Below, in pieces: positions 46,530 through 53,892 of a DNA stretch of 64,000 bases. Made by a program: the position numbers and the translations under genes. The notes under the pieces were generated by a model. It made no database searches, was not told the origin of the DNA, and saw only the letters and a program-made list of their open reading frames with translations. Position 1 is the stretch's first letter. The number at the start of each line of letters is the position of its first letter. This stretch comes from Giesbergeria sp. (GTDB lineage Bacteria; Pseudomonadota; Gammaproteobacteria; Burkholderiales; Burkholderiaceae_C). The stretch covers positions 47,718 through 111,717 of the forward strand of contig JAGNYI010000004.1 of NCBI GenBank assembly GCA_017985015.1, in the 5' to 3' direction.

Positions 46530-47342
46530 CTATGGCAGCTGAACGGCCGGGGCCGCGCACAGCGCCTGCAAGTGCAGGTGCGGCTCACAGGTGGGATCCG
46601 CCGGCAACTGGTGCTTGGCCCGCTGGTAGTGGTGGGTGAATACGTCGAGCCAGGCCGCCAGCACCGCCGCGACCTGCGCTTCGCCGGCAAGCGCCAGGCA
46701 TAGCGCTGCGACTTCCGAGGTGCAGAAATGCTCGCTGCGTGTCGAGCGGCGCAGCTGGTAGCGCGAGGCGTGATCGGCCTGCAGGCTGAGCACCGGCAGC
46801 GCATCCAGGTACGGGCTTTTGCGAAACATGCGCCGCGCCTCGGGCCAGGTGGCGTCCAGCAGGACGAAGAGCGGGCGCCGAGCAAGCGGGCGCCGAGCCT
46901 GTGTGCCGTCGCCAGCCTGGGGCGGTTGCTGTACCTGCGTCACCACCCGCTCAGGCGCTACGAATTCACCCGGGAACACCACGTAAGGCTGCCACTGCGG
47001 GTCGGCCAGCAGCGCCAGCAAGGCCGGGTCCACCTCGGTGCGCGCCCAGCCGAAGGCAAACGTGTCGGCCACCACGTCGGCGATCAGCCAGCCGGTGTTG
47101 CTGGGTTTGAGCGGCTCGATGTCCGCCATCAGTAGGCAGACGCCGGCGCGTGTCGGCGTTTGCGGGCGCAGCGCGCACAGGCAGTGGCTGGGCACCAGGC
47201 GGCAGCCGGGGCAGCGCTCGCCCTTGGGGCCACCGCGCGCCAGAAACGGTTTGGCGCTGCGCGCCAGGCGGGCGGTTCTCAGCCTAGAAACGGCGTGGGG
47301 TGGGCGCGCCTCGGCGACATGGACAGAGGGCTTTTCAGTCAC
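46530..47342 (-). CDS. DTW-domain protein, probable tRNA-uridine aminocarboxypropyltransferase
   Basis: About 270 residues. The Zn-type cysteines ERCPGCRLVPSHCLCALRP are followed by PSNTGWLIADVV and LLDATWPEARRMFRKSPYL, the D-x-W core of the DTW family. The best known members (E. coli YfiP/TapT) transfer a 3-amino-3-carboxypropyl group from SAM to tRNA uridine 47. The start is taken as GTG 47342, the nearest to family length; ATG 47399 would add 19 residues and run into repeat copy C. N-terminus uncertain. Confidence 0.82.
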   Translation of the reverse strand: MTEKPSVHVAEARPPHAVSRLRTARLARSAKPFLARGGPKGERCPGCRLVPSHCLCALRPQTPTRAGVCLLMADIEPLKPSNTGWLIADVVADTFAFGWARTEVDPALLALLADPQWQPYVVFPGEFVAPERVVTQVQQPPQAGDGTQARRPLARRPLFVLLDATWPEARRMFRKSPYLDALPVLSLQADHASRYQLRRSTRSEHFCTSEVAALCLALAGEAQVAAVLAAWLDVFTHHYQRAKHQLPADPTCEPHLHLQALCAAPAVQLP

Positions 47343-47403
47343 TGCGCAGTGATCCCTTGTGCCGTGCGCGACCCACGAGGCATGCAATGGGCGAAGCACA
47401 GGT

Positions 47404-47520
47404 CAGCGGCCATCGTGCAAGGGCCTATGCCGGCCGCACCGCCCCGCCGCACGGATGGCGTCTCCCTTTCGCAGCGCCCAGCGATGCGATGGGGGAAGGG
47501 GCGCAGCGACACAGGGGGGG
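47404..47520 (-). repeat. GC-rich intercistronic repeat, copy C (diverged)
   Basis: Diverged third copy of the element at 7700-7785 and 43830-43938. On the minus strand it starts one base after the methyltransferase stop with CCCCCCCTGTGTCGC and ends near GGCCCTTGCACGATGGCCGCTG. It separates the methyltransferase from the DTW-domain gene, both minus strand. Confidence 0.62.
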
Positions 47521-47521
47521 A

Positions 47522-48124
47522 TCACTTCAAACTCTCCAGCGCAAACAGCGGCACTTCGGCCTCGCGGCTCAGCCACAGGCCGCCGCCCACTGCGGTGTAG
47601 TGGCTCTCCAGCCCGCGTCGGTACAGCGCGGCGCGGTGGCGGAACATGCGCGGATCGGTCAGGTCCTCGTCCAGAATGTCCTGCTCCCAGTCCTCGCGCG
47701 AGACGGCTTCGAGGTACAGGGCGCCGTGCGAGAGCTGGCCCAGGGTGTGCATGGCGCGCTTCAAATCCGGTGCGTCCAGGTAGGGCAGCACGCCCTGGCA
47801 GACCACCAGGTCGTACGGCGCGCTGGCGCGGTAGTCGACCACCGAGCCGCGCTCCCAGCCAAAGCGCTCGCACAGGTAGGGGCTGAACTCGACGCCGTGG
47901 TACGACGCGTGCGGGAAATGCCGTGCGACCACATCCCGCCACAGCCCGATGCCGCAGCCCATGTCCAGCACCCGGTGCACCGGCACGCGCAGGTACTGCA
48001 GGTAGCTGCACACGAAAGCGCCCAGGCGCTCGACGTGGCCGGGGTCGACGACGCTGGTTTTCTTGTCGAAATAGAAGCGCTGGTAATACGCTTCGTCAAA
48101 CACTTCGGCCTGGGCAGACTTCAC
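47522..48124 (-). CDS. Class I SAM-dependent methyltransferase
   Basis: A 200-residue Rossmann methyltransferase: VLDMGCGIGLWRDVVA (motif I), then YHGVEFSPYLCERFG and YDLVVCQGVLPYLDAPDLKRAM. This is a small-molecule methyltransferase fold; substrate unknown. The start is GTG 48124, overlapping the stop of the VOC gene (GTGA), so it is coupled to that gene. It is followed directly by repeat copy C. Confidence 0.85.
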   Translation of the reverse strand: MKSAQAEVFDEAYYQRFYFDKKTSVVDPGHVERLGAFVCSYLQYLRVPVHRVLDMGCGIGLWRDVVARHFPHASYHGVEFSPYLCERFGWERGSVVDYRASAPYDLVVCQGVLPYLDAPDLKRAMHTLGQLSHGALYLEAVSREDWEQDILDEDLTDPRMFRHRAALYRRGLESHYTAVGGGLWLSREAEVPLFALESLK

Positions 48125-48525
48125 GTGCGCGCGGCGCCAGCTTCGGGTTTGGGCGGGCGGTGCAGCGCGCAGATCTTGTTGCCATCGGGGTCGCGCAGGT
48201 AGGCCAGGTACAGCCGGCCCATCTCGCCTTCGCGAAAACCGGGCGGGTCTTCGCAGGTCGTTCCGCCGTTGGCCAGGCCGGCCGCATGGAACGCCGCGCC
48301 CTGCTCGGGCGAATCCACAGTGAAGCCGATGGTGCTGCCGTTGCCGTGGCAGGCCGATTCGCCGTTGATGGGCGTGGTGATGCCGAACGTGCCGGAGCGG
48401 CTGCGGTAAAAGTAGCGGCTCCGGTTGGCCACGCCAGGGCCGATGCCCAGGGTGCCGAGCACCGCGTCGTAGAACTGCCTGGATGCCTCAAGATCGTTCA
48501 CACCCACCATCACATGACTGAACAT
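48121..48525 (-). CDS. VOC family protein (glyoxalase-fold)
   Basis: A 134-residue protein: HVMVGVNDLEASRQFYDAVL at the N-terminus and AYLRDPDGNKICALHRPP at the end. The first His and the terminal segment match metal-binding positions of the glyoxalase/bleomycin-resistance fold. Activity unknown. ATG 48525 has GGAGA upstream, making the longer frame to 48585 unnecessary. It overlaps the methyltransferase gene by 4 nt. Confidence 0.85.
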   Translation of the reverse strand: MFSHVMVGVNDLEASRQFYDAVLGTLGIGPGVANRSRYFYRSRSGTFGITTPINGESACHGNGSTIGFTVDSPEQGAAFHAAGLANGGTTCEDPPGFREGEMGRLYLAYLRDPDGNKICALHRPPKPEAGAART

Positions 48526-48660
48526 CGTTGTCTCCTGTCTGGCTCCCGCGAAGGGAGAGGGATTAAAAAAACCAGGTGCCGACACAGCCCTTGCTGGCTG
48601 GCGGCGCGCCGGGGGATCGTAAACAGGTTCGCAGCGGCGTGCAGGGCGGCGTATTTATTA

Positions 48661-48717
48661 TTGAAATAGGCCGTTAGCGCATGTGCATATTCAGAAGTTT
48701 GCTATCAATACAGAAGC
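48661..48717 (+). repeat. Hairpin intergenic repeat, copy 7
   Basis: Plus-strand copy, degenerate: AATAGGCCGTTAGCGC, ATTCAGAAGTTTGCTATCAAT. It sits in the 209-nt gap between the VOC start and the RIO kinase stop, 18 nt from the latter. The second arm no longer pairs well. Confidence 0.6.
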
Positions 48718-48734
48718 AAGCGCCCAAAACCGTT

Positions 48735-49616
48735 TTACCTCGCCGCCGTCGCCATGCGCAGCCGGCGCGCCGCGTCTTCGTCCCGGGCGTCGTCGATCTC
48801 GCGCAGCACGGCCTGCATGTCCACATTGGCGTGGCTGCGCTCGAAGCGGCCGGTGAGCGGCGTCTCGTTGCTCAGCATGCCGTTTTGGTACAGGCTCCAG
48901 ATTTCGGCGCCGTACTCGGTCTTCAGCAGTGCCGGCGCAAACTGGCCAAAGAAGTTGCGCAGGTTGGCCACATCGCGCAGCAGCATGCGCTGCGCGTGGT
49001 TGTTGCCGGCCGCGTCCACCGCCTGCGGCAGGTCGATGATGACGGGGAAGTTCACGCCATCGGGCGCACCCTCCACCTCGCCATGCGCCAGCAGGATGTT
49101 GAACTCCGACAAATCCCCATGCACCACGCCCGCGCACAGCATGCGCACCACCTCGGCAATCAGCGTCGCATGGTGCTGCAGGGCCTGTTCGGGTGTGAAC
49201 GACACGTCGTTCAGGCGCGGCGCGGCGTCGCCGTGGGCGTTGGTCACCAGCTCCATCAGCAGCACGCCATCGTGAAAATTGAAGGGTTGCGGCACGCGCA
49301 CGCCGGCGGCGGCCAGGCGGTAAAGCGCGTCCACCTCGGCGTTTTGCCAGGCGGCTTCCTGCTCCTGCCGGCCAAACTTGCTGCCCTTGGCCATCGCGCG
49401 GCCGGTGCGTGAGTTCTTGGTCTTGCGGTTTTCGGTGTAGTCCACCGCCTGGCGAAAGCTGCGGTTGGTGGCCTCTTTGTAGATCTTGGCGCAGAGGGTT
49501 TGCTCGCCATGGCGCACCACAAACACCATGGCCTCCTTGCCGCTCATGAGCTGGCGCACCACGGTGTCGATCAGGCCTTCGTCGATCAGCGATTGGAGTC
49601 TGGGAGGTGCTTTCAT
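48735..49616 (-). CDS. RIO-type serine/threonine protein kinase
   Basis: A 293-residue kinase. A glycine-poor ATP loop lies near GKEAMVFVVRHGEQTLCAKI (Lys in CAKIYK), the catalytic loop is VHGDLSEFNILLAHG, and the metal-binding VIIDLPQAVD replaces DFG, all diagnostic of RIO kinases (RIO1 group). Bacterial members are of uncertain function, with proposed links to ribosome or stress physiology. Start ATG 49616 fits the family. Monocistronic or first in front of the VOC-methyltransferase pair. Confidence 0.88.
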   Translation of the reverse strand: MKAPPRLQSLIDEGLIDTVVRQLMSGKEAMVFVVRHGEQTLCAKIYKEATNRSFRQAVDYTENRKTKNSRTGRAMAKGSKFGRQEQEAAWQNAEVDALYRLAAAGVRVPQPFNFHDGVLLMELVTNAHGDAAPRLNDVSFTPEQALQHHATLIAEVVRMLCAGVVHGDLSEFNILLAHGEVEGAPDGVNFPVIIDLPQAVDAAGNNHAQRMLLRDVANLRNFFGQFAPALLKTEYGAEIWSLYQNGMLSNETPLTGRFERSHANVDMQAVLREIDDARDEDAARRLRMATAAR

Positions 49617-49776
49617 GGGGGGAATTGTGCGCGATGCGACCGACCCGGCCCCTCACCGCAGTTCCGGGCTTTGGGTGGGTAGGCGCCAGAGGGGCCCCGC
49701 AAAAAGCGGCCCTCTTTCTGCAATGGTTGAACGCCGCAATGCCTATCGCGACCCACGCCGCATGCCTTGGCAAAGT

Positions 49777-50286
49777 TCAATACGTGCCCAGAAAATCCCG
49801 CTTGCCAATGGCCAAACCGTTGTGGCGCAGGATGTCGTAGGCCGTCGTCACATGAAAGAAAAACTGCGGCAGACCATAGTTCGCGAGATACGCCTGCCCA
49901 GCGAGCTTTTTCTCTTTGGGCGTGCCAGGGCGCAGGACGATCTCAGCGCCTTCCTTGCCCTCGAACTGCGAGGCCTGAACGCTGTCCAGAAAGGCCAGGG
50001 TCTGCGCCAAGAGCGCATCCAGGTCGGCAAAGCTCTTCTCTTGCCCTTCAAACTTCGGCATCTCCACCCCTGCCAGCCGCGCCGAGACGCCGCGCGAGAA
50101 ATCGGCGGCAATCTGCACTTGCTTGAGCAGCGGAAACATGTCGGGCGCCAGCCGCGCCTGCAAGAACGCATCGGGCTCGATGGACTTGGTGGCCGCGTGT
50201 TCGCTTGCCTGCGCAAGAATGGTTTTCAAGGCCGTCAGCATCTGCTTGAAGACGGGAACCGAGTGGGTGTACATGGGGCTGATCAT
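49777..50286 (-). CDS. DUF1993 family protein
   Basis: A 169-residue protein. It starts MISPMYTHSVPVFKQML and includes ADFSRGVSARLAGVEMPKFE and the terminal FFHVTTAYDILRHNG with two His, matching DUF1993, a DinB-like four-helix bundle. Metal binding by the His residues is likely from the fold; no reaction known. ATG 50286 is used; the long extension to 50514 crosses a short tandem repeat and has low-complexity content. Confidence 0.85.
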   Translation of the reverse strand: MISPMYTHSVPVFKQMLTALKTILAQASEHAATKSIEPDAFLQARLAPDMFPLLKQVQIAADFSRGVSARLAGVEMPKFEGQEKSFADLDALLAQTLAFLDSVQASQFEGKEGAEIVLRPGTPKEKKLAGQAYLANYGLPQFFFHVTTAYDILRHNGLAIGKRDFLGTY

Positions 50287-50319
50287 GGGGTGGTCCGAAA
50301 ACTTTTTAGTGGCAAAAAG

Positions 50320-50341
50320 GGGTGGCGAAAGGGTGGCGAAA
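50320..50341. repeat. Short tandem repeat of 11 nt
   Basis: GGGTGGCGAAA occurs twice head to tail (50320-50330, 50331-50341) and is followed by a partial third unit GGGTGCGA. It lies 34-55 nt upstream of the DUF1993 start on its minus strand, so it would be in the promoter or leader. Confidence 0.7.
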
Positions 50342-50556
50342 GGGTGCGATTGGCGCGACGGCTGCACTGAACCTGGCGCTGCGCCCAACGCCTGCTCGCG
50401 CCGACACCGGCCTGGCGGGGCACTGTAACCCGTGCCTGTGAACAGGGCGTGGCGGCGCGAAATGCCCTTTTCGGCGCGCGGCTCGCCATGCCACAGAGGG
50501 GCCCCGAAAACCACTTGCGGCCGCCCAGCCGCTACGCTACCGTGCGCTGCCCAGCG

Positions 50557-51966
50557 TCACTCGCCGTCCGAGATCCCCACCTGCTTGAGCTCCGCAAATT
50601 TGGCCGCCATCGTCGGGTTGCCGCGGGTCAGCTTCTTGATCGTGAGGTCTTCGGCCTTGTCGTTGGCCAGGCGCAGGTTGTTGGCCGACTTGTGCAGCGC
50701 CTCCTTGGTCTTCTCCAGGTCCTTGATGGCCTCGTCAATGCGCCGAACAGCCTCCTCGAACCCGTCCGATGCCAGACGCCAGTTGCGCCCAAAGGCGCCC
50801 TTGAAGTCCTCCAGTTGCGATTCGAACCGGGTGATGTCCAGGTTCTGCGCCTTCACCAGTGCCAGCTCGGACTTGTACTGCAGCGACTTCATCGCGGCGT
50901 TGCGCAGCAGCGTGATGATGGGGATGAAGAACTGCGGCCGCACCACATACATCTTGGCGTGGCGGTGGAACATGTCCACGATGCCGGTGTTGTACAGCTC
51001 GCTCTCGGGCTCCAGCAGCGACACCAGCACCGCGTACTCGCAGCCTTTTTCGGTGCGGTCCTTGTCCAGCTCTTTCAAGAAGTCTTCGTTGCGCTTCTTG
51101 GTGGCGGTCTCGTCGCTCTCGTTCTTCATCTCGAACATGATCGACACGATCTCGGTGCCCGACTCGTCCAGGTCGCGAAAAATGTAGTCGCCCTTGCTGC
51201 CGCCGCGTGCGTCGTTGTCCTTCTCGAAATACGCGCGCGCAAACGCCGTGGCGCGAATGCGGTTGAACTCCGTCTCGCAGTGCTGCTCCAGCGTCTCGCC
51301 CACCATCTTGGTCGACAGGCGGGCCTTCATGTCCCTCAGCCGCGCAATCTCGCCGTCGCGGTCGCGCAACTGCAGGGCGTACTGCTCCTTGATGGCGGCC
51401 TCCTCCAGCTGCTTTTTCACCACCACCAGATTCAGGTCGTTCTTGAATTCATCGCGCTCCCGGGCCACCACCGTCACCGCCTCGGACACTGCCAGCCTGC
51501 GCACCACCTCGCCCGCCTCCAGCTGCGATTGGAGCTGCTGGATCTCGGCGTCCTTCCTGGCGGCCACGCCTTGCAGCTCCTGCGCCAGCCGGGCCTCGGC
51601 CAGCAGCGCCGCTGTTTGCTGCGCCTGCCGCACACGCCCCAGCTCATGGGCCAGCGCATCGCGCTCCTGGTGCACTGCGCCCAAGGCCTCGGACACCGCC
51701 AGCCTGCGTGCCACCTCGGCGGCGTCCAGCTCGGCCTTCAGGCCTTGAATCTCGGAGTCTTTGGCGGCCGCCGACTTCTGCAGTTCATTGGCCACCTGGG
51801 CTTGCGCCAGCGCTATCGCATTGCGCTTGTCTTGCTCGGCCAGCTCCAGCCGCTCGTGCAACTGCGCGTGGAAATCCGCGTCGCGCACCTGCTTGAGGAT
51901 GTCGGCATAGCCGGTCTCGTCCACCTTGAACGCCTTGTTGCAGTGGGGGCAGATGATGTCGTGCAT
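50557..51966 (-). CDS. DUF2130 coiled-coil protein with nuclease-like core
   Basis: A 469-residue protein. N-terminal zinc-ribbon half [11 protein letters not shown] (5-15); long Ala/Glu-rich coiled coil (about 30-215); then a conserved core with [12 protein letters not shown] (223-234), GD260YIFRD and FE279MK281, which fits the D-...-ExK pattern of PD-(D/E)XK nucleases; a further helical tail. Residues ~61-95 and ~130-164 are an internal duplication. The family (DUF2130) has no established function. ATG 51966 is chosen because the longer frame adds low-quality sequence before the CPHC motif. It neighbours toxin-antitoxin and restriction genes. Confidence 0.85.
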   Translation of the reverse strand: MHDIICPHCNKAFKVDETGYADILKQVRDADFHAQLHERLELAEQDKRNAIALAQAQVANELQKSAAAKDSEIQGLKAELDAAEVARRLAVSEALGAVHQERDALAHELGRVRQAQQTAALLAEARLAQELQGVAARKDAEIQQLQSQLEAGEVVRRLAVSEAVTVVARERDEFKNDLNLVVVKKQLEEAAIKEQYALQLRDRDGEIARLRDMKARLSTKMVGETLEQHCETEFNRIRATAFARAYFEKDNDARGGSKGDYIFRDLDESGTEIVSIMFEMKNESDETATKKRNEDFLKELDKDRTEKGCEYAVLVSLLEPESELYNTGIVDMFHRHAKMYVVRPQFFIPIITLLRNAAMKSLQYKSELALVKAQNLDITRFESQLEDFKGAFGRNWRLASDGFEEAVRRIDEAIKDLEKTKEALHKSANNLRLANDKAEDLTIKKLTRGNPTMAAKFAELKQVGISDGE

Positions 51967-52112
51967 GGCGGTCACTGTGTGTCGTGTTTCGTTGGGAGGG
52001 GAGCATAGCGGGCAGGCGATGCGCTTTGGGATCGCGAACTTGGCCGGAGTCCGCAGCAATCATCGCAATAGCACGTTTGTGCTACATTGCCTCGACCCAC
52101 CTTGGAACCGCC

Positions 52113-52412
52113 ATGTCCACCACCACCATCCGCATTGAAGACGATCTCAAGGCCCGCGTAGCGGCCGCAGCGCAGCAAATGGGTAAATCTGCCCACGCCT
52201 TTATCGTGGACGCATTGGCCGAGCGGGTGGAACAAGTGGAGCAAGAGGCCGCGTTCCATGCGCTGGCCGACGAACGCTGGGCACGCATTCGCACCACCGG
52301 AAAAACCGTAGGGTGGACCGATGCCAAAGACTATTTGTTGGCCCGCGCCAACGTGCAAGACAACGATGCCGGGCGCCCGCGCAAACCTGCGGCCCGCAAA
52401 CTGGCGAAGTAG
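52113..52412 (+). CDS. Ribbon-helix-helix antitoxin
   Basis: A 99-residue protein whose N-terminus STTTIRIEDDLKARVAAAAQ followed by SAHAFIVDALAERVEQ is a classical RHH DNA-binding fold. The C-terminal half, with KTVGWTDAKDYLLARAN, would wrap the toxin. Antitoxins of this type neutralise the ParE-like product of the next gene and autoregulate the pair. ATG 52113 starts the RHH strand directly; longer frames are unsupported. 33 nt separate it from the toxin gene. Confidence 0.87.
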   Translation: MSTTTIRIEDDLKARVAAAAQQMGKSAHAFIVDALAERVEQVEQEAAFHALADERWARIRTTGKTVGWTDAKDYLLARANVQDNDAGRPRKPAARKLAK

Positions 52413-52445
52413 CGCGCGGCGATCCATCTGTCCATCCATCAAGCA

Positions 52446-52739
52446 ATGACCCGCATCGAACTGGCCCCCGAAGTCTTCGACGACTTCGACCGTTTTTTTG
52501 ACCACATCGCCCAGTACGACCCCGGCTCTGCGCCCGAACGCATTGGCGCCATCGTCGACGCCATTCAAATCCTTGGCCACAGTCCGCAAATCGGCCGCCC
52601 CGTGCAAGGCGGCAAACGCGAACTGGTCATCGGCCGCGCCGCGCGCGGTTACGTGGCGCTGTACCACTACATCGAGGCCATGGACACAGTGTTTGTGCTG
52701 GCTGTGCGCAGTCAGCGTGAGGTGGGGTTCAAGCGGTAG
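52446..52739 (+). CDS. RelE/ParE-family toxin
   Basis: A 97-residue RelE/ParE-fold toxin: IELAPEVFDDFDRFFDHIAQ at the N-terminus, ILGHSPQIGRPVQGGKRELVIG in the middle and VFVLAVRSQREVGF at the end. ParE types poison gyrase, RelE types cleave ribosomal mRNA; the sequence is closer to ParE. It pairs with the RHH antitoxin just upstream. Repeat copy 8 begins 10 nt after its stop. Confidence 0.87.
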   Translation: MTRIELAPEVFDDFDRFFDHIAQYDPGSAPERIGAIVDAIQILGHSPQIGRPVQGGKRELVIGRAARGYVALYHYIEAMDTVFVLAVRSQREVGFKR

Positions 52740-52749
52740 GTTTTACAAG

Positions 52750-52800
52750 CCAAATTGGCCTCTAGCGCTTACCCAGTAAACGCTGATAGCTATCAAAATT
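52750..52800 (+). repeat. Hairpin intergenic repeat, copy 8
   Basis: Plus-strand, near-consensus copy: CCAAATTGGCCTCTAGCGCT, then CAGTAAACGCTGATAGCTATC followed by AAAATT. It lies directly after the toxin gene, in the 157-nt gap before the nucleotidyltransferase gene. Confidence 0.85.
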
Positions 52801-52896
52801 GCATTCCCGTTCCGCATTGCATGGCAAATAATTTCTTAAGCCATTGTCATTATTTGGTTTTCGGTAAAAAATCACAAAGCACCGAAACATACCGAA

Positions 52897-53838
52897 ATGC
52901 TCGAACTCAGCCCCGCCATCACCCGCCAGTACATAGACGCCGTTGCCGTGTTCGATGCGCTGGCCGAGGCGACCGAGGAAGCTGCCCAGGTGCGTGGTGG
53001 CATGTACTGGCACGCGGGGCCAGCGACGTCGCCGGAATCGAAATACCTCGTGCGCACCTCGCCTGCGGGCGCCGAAGCCAGCCTGGGCCCGCGCACGCCC
53101 GAGACGCAGGCCATCTACGACAAATTCACTCAAAGAAAACGGGCCAGTGCCGAGCGCTTGGCCGGCCTGAAAGCTGCGCTAGACCAGCAACAGCGCCTGA
53201 ACCGCGCCCTGCGAGTCGGCAGGGTAGACCCGCTGGTGGTGGCGCTGCTCAACCGCCTAGCCAGCACCCACCTCAGCGAGCACTTTCGCGTGGTGGGAAC
53301 CCATGCCCTCTACGCGTATGAGGCCGCCGCCGGCGTGCGGCTGGATGCCGACGCACTCGCCACGCGCGACATCGACTTGCTGTGGGACACCCGCAAACGC
53401 ATCATCTTCTCCACAAAGCTTGCTCGGGTGGACAGTTCCATGCTGGGGGTGCTCAAGAAGGTAGACCCCACCTTTCGCATGCGGCAGGGCCAAAAGTACA
53501 CCGCCGTCAACAAAGACGGCTTTGAAGTGGACATCATCCGCCGCGAGCGCACAGATGACGACCCCCACCCCATCAAGCTCAGCGAAGCGGACGAGGACTT
53601 TTGGGTGGCCCAAGCCCGGCGCGCCAGCGTGCTGCTGGACTCACCGGGGTTTTCTGCCGTCATCGTCGCCACCAACGGCACCATGGCCCGCATGGACACC
53701 GTGCACCCTGCAACGTTTGCGACGTTCAAGCGGTGGCTGGCAGGGCAACCCGACCGCGACCCACTCAAGCGACGCCGGGACGTGCTGCAGGCCGATGCGG
53801 TGCAGGTGCTGCTGGAGCAGTATTTGCCGCAGGTTTAA
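52897..53838 (+). CDS. GSU2403-type nucleotidyltransferase-fold protein
   Basis: A 313-residue protein. An alpha-helical N-terminal third precedes a nucleotidyltransferase core: VVGTHALYAYEAAAGV then TRDIDLLWDTRK (the D-x-D metal pair), with VDIIRRE as the probable third acidic position. This is the GSU2403 (PF12281-like) family, distantly related to AbiEii and MNT toxins or tRNA-modifying nucleotidyltransferases. Its position between a toxin-antitoxin pair and a restriction system supports a defence or toxin role, unproven. It has its own start after an A/T-rich leader. Confidence 0.78.
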   Translation: MLELSPAITRQYIDAVAVFDALAEATEEAAQVRGGMYWHAGPATSPESKYLVRTSPAGAEASLGPRTPETQAIYDKFTQRKRASAERLAGLKAALDQQQRLNRALRVGRVDPLVVALLNRLASTHLSEHFRVVGTHALYAYEAAAGVRLDADALATRDIDLLWDTRKRIIFSTKLARVDSSMLGVLKKVDPTFRMRQGQKYTAVNKDGFEVDIIRRERTDDDPHPIKLSEADEDFWVAQARRASVLLDSPGFSAVIVATNGTMARMDTVHPATFATFKRWLAGQPDRDPLKRRRDVLQADAVQVLLEQYLPQV

Positions 53839-53841
53839 GAC

Positions 53842-53892
53842 TCAAGTTGAGCTCCAGCGCTCCGTAAAATGTTCGTGCACAGCTATTCAAAA
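53842..53892 (+). repeat. Hairpin intergenic repeat, copy 9
   Basis: Plus-strand, diverged copy: CAAGTTGAGCTCCAGCGCTC, then GTGCACAGCTATTCAAAAG. Its distal end supplies the TGA stop of the convergent res gene (53887-53889). Confidence 0.6.

Noticed and set aside
49680-49720. Terminator-like hairpin after the DUF1993 gene
   Set aside because: AGAGGGGCCCCGC/GCGGCCCTCT can pair imperfectly, but no T-run follows in the direction of the gene.
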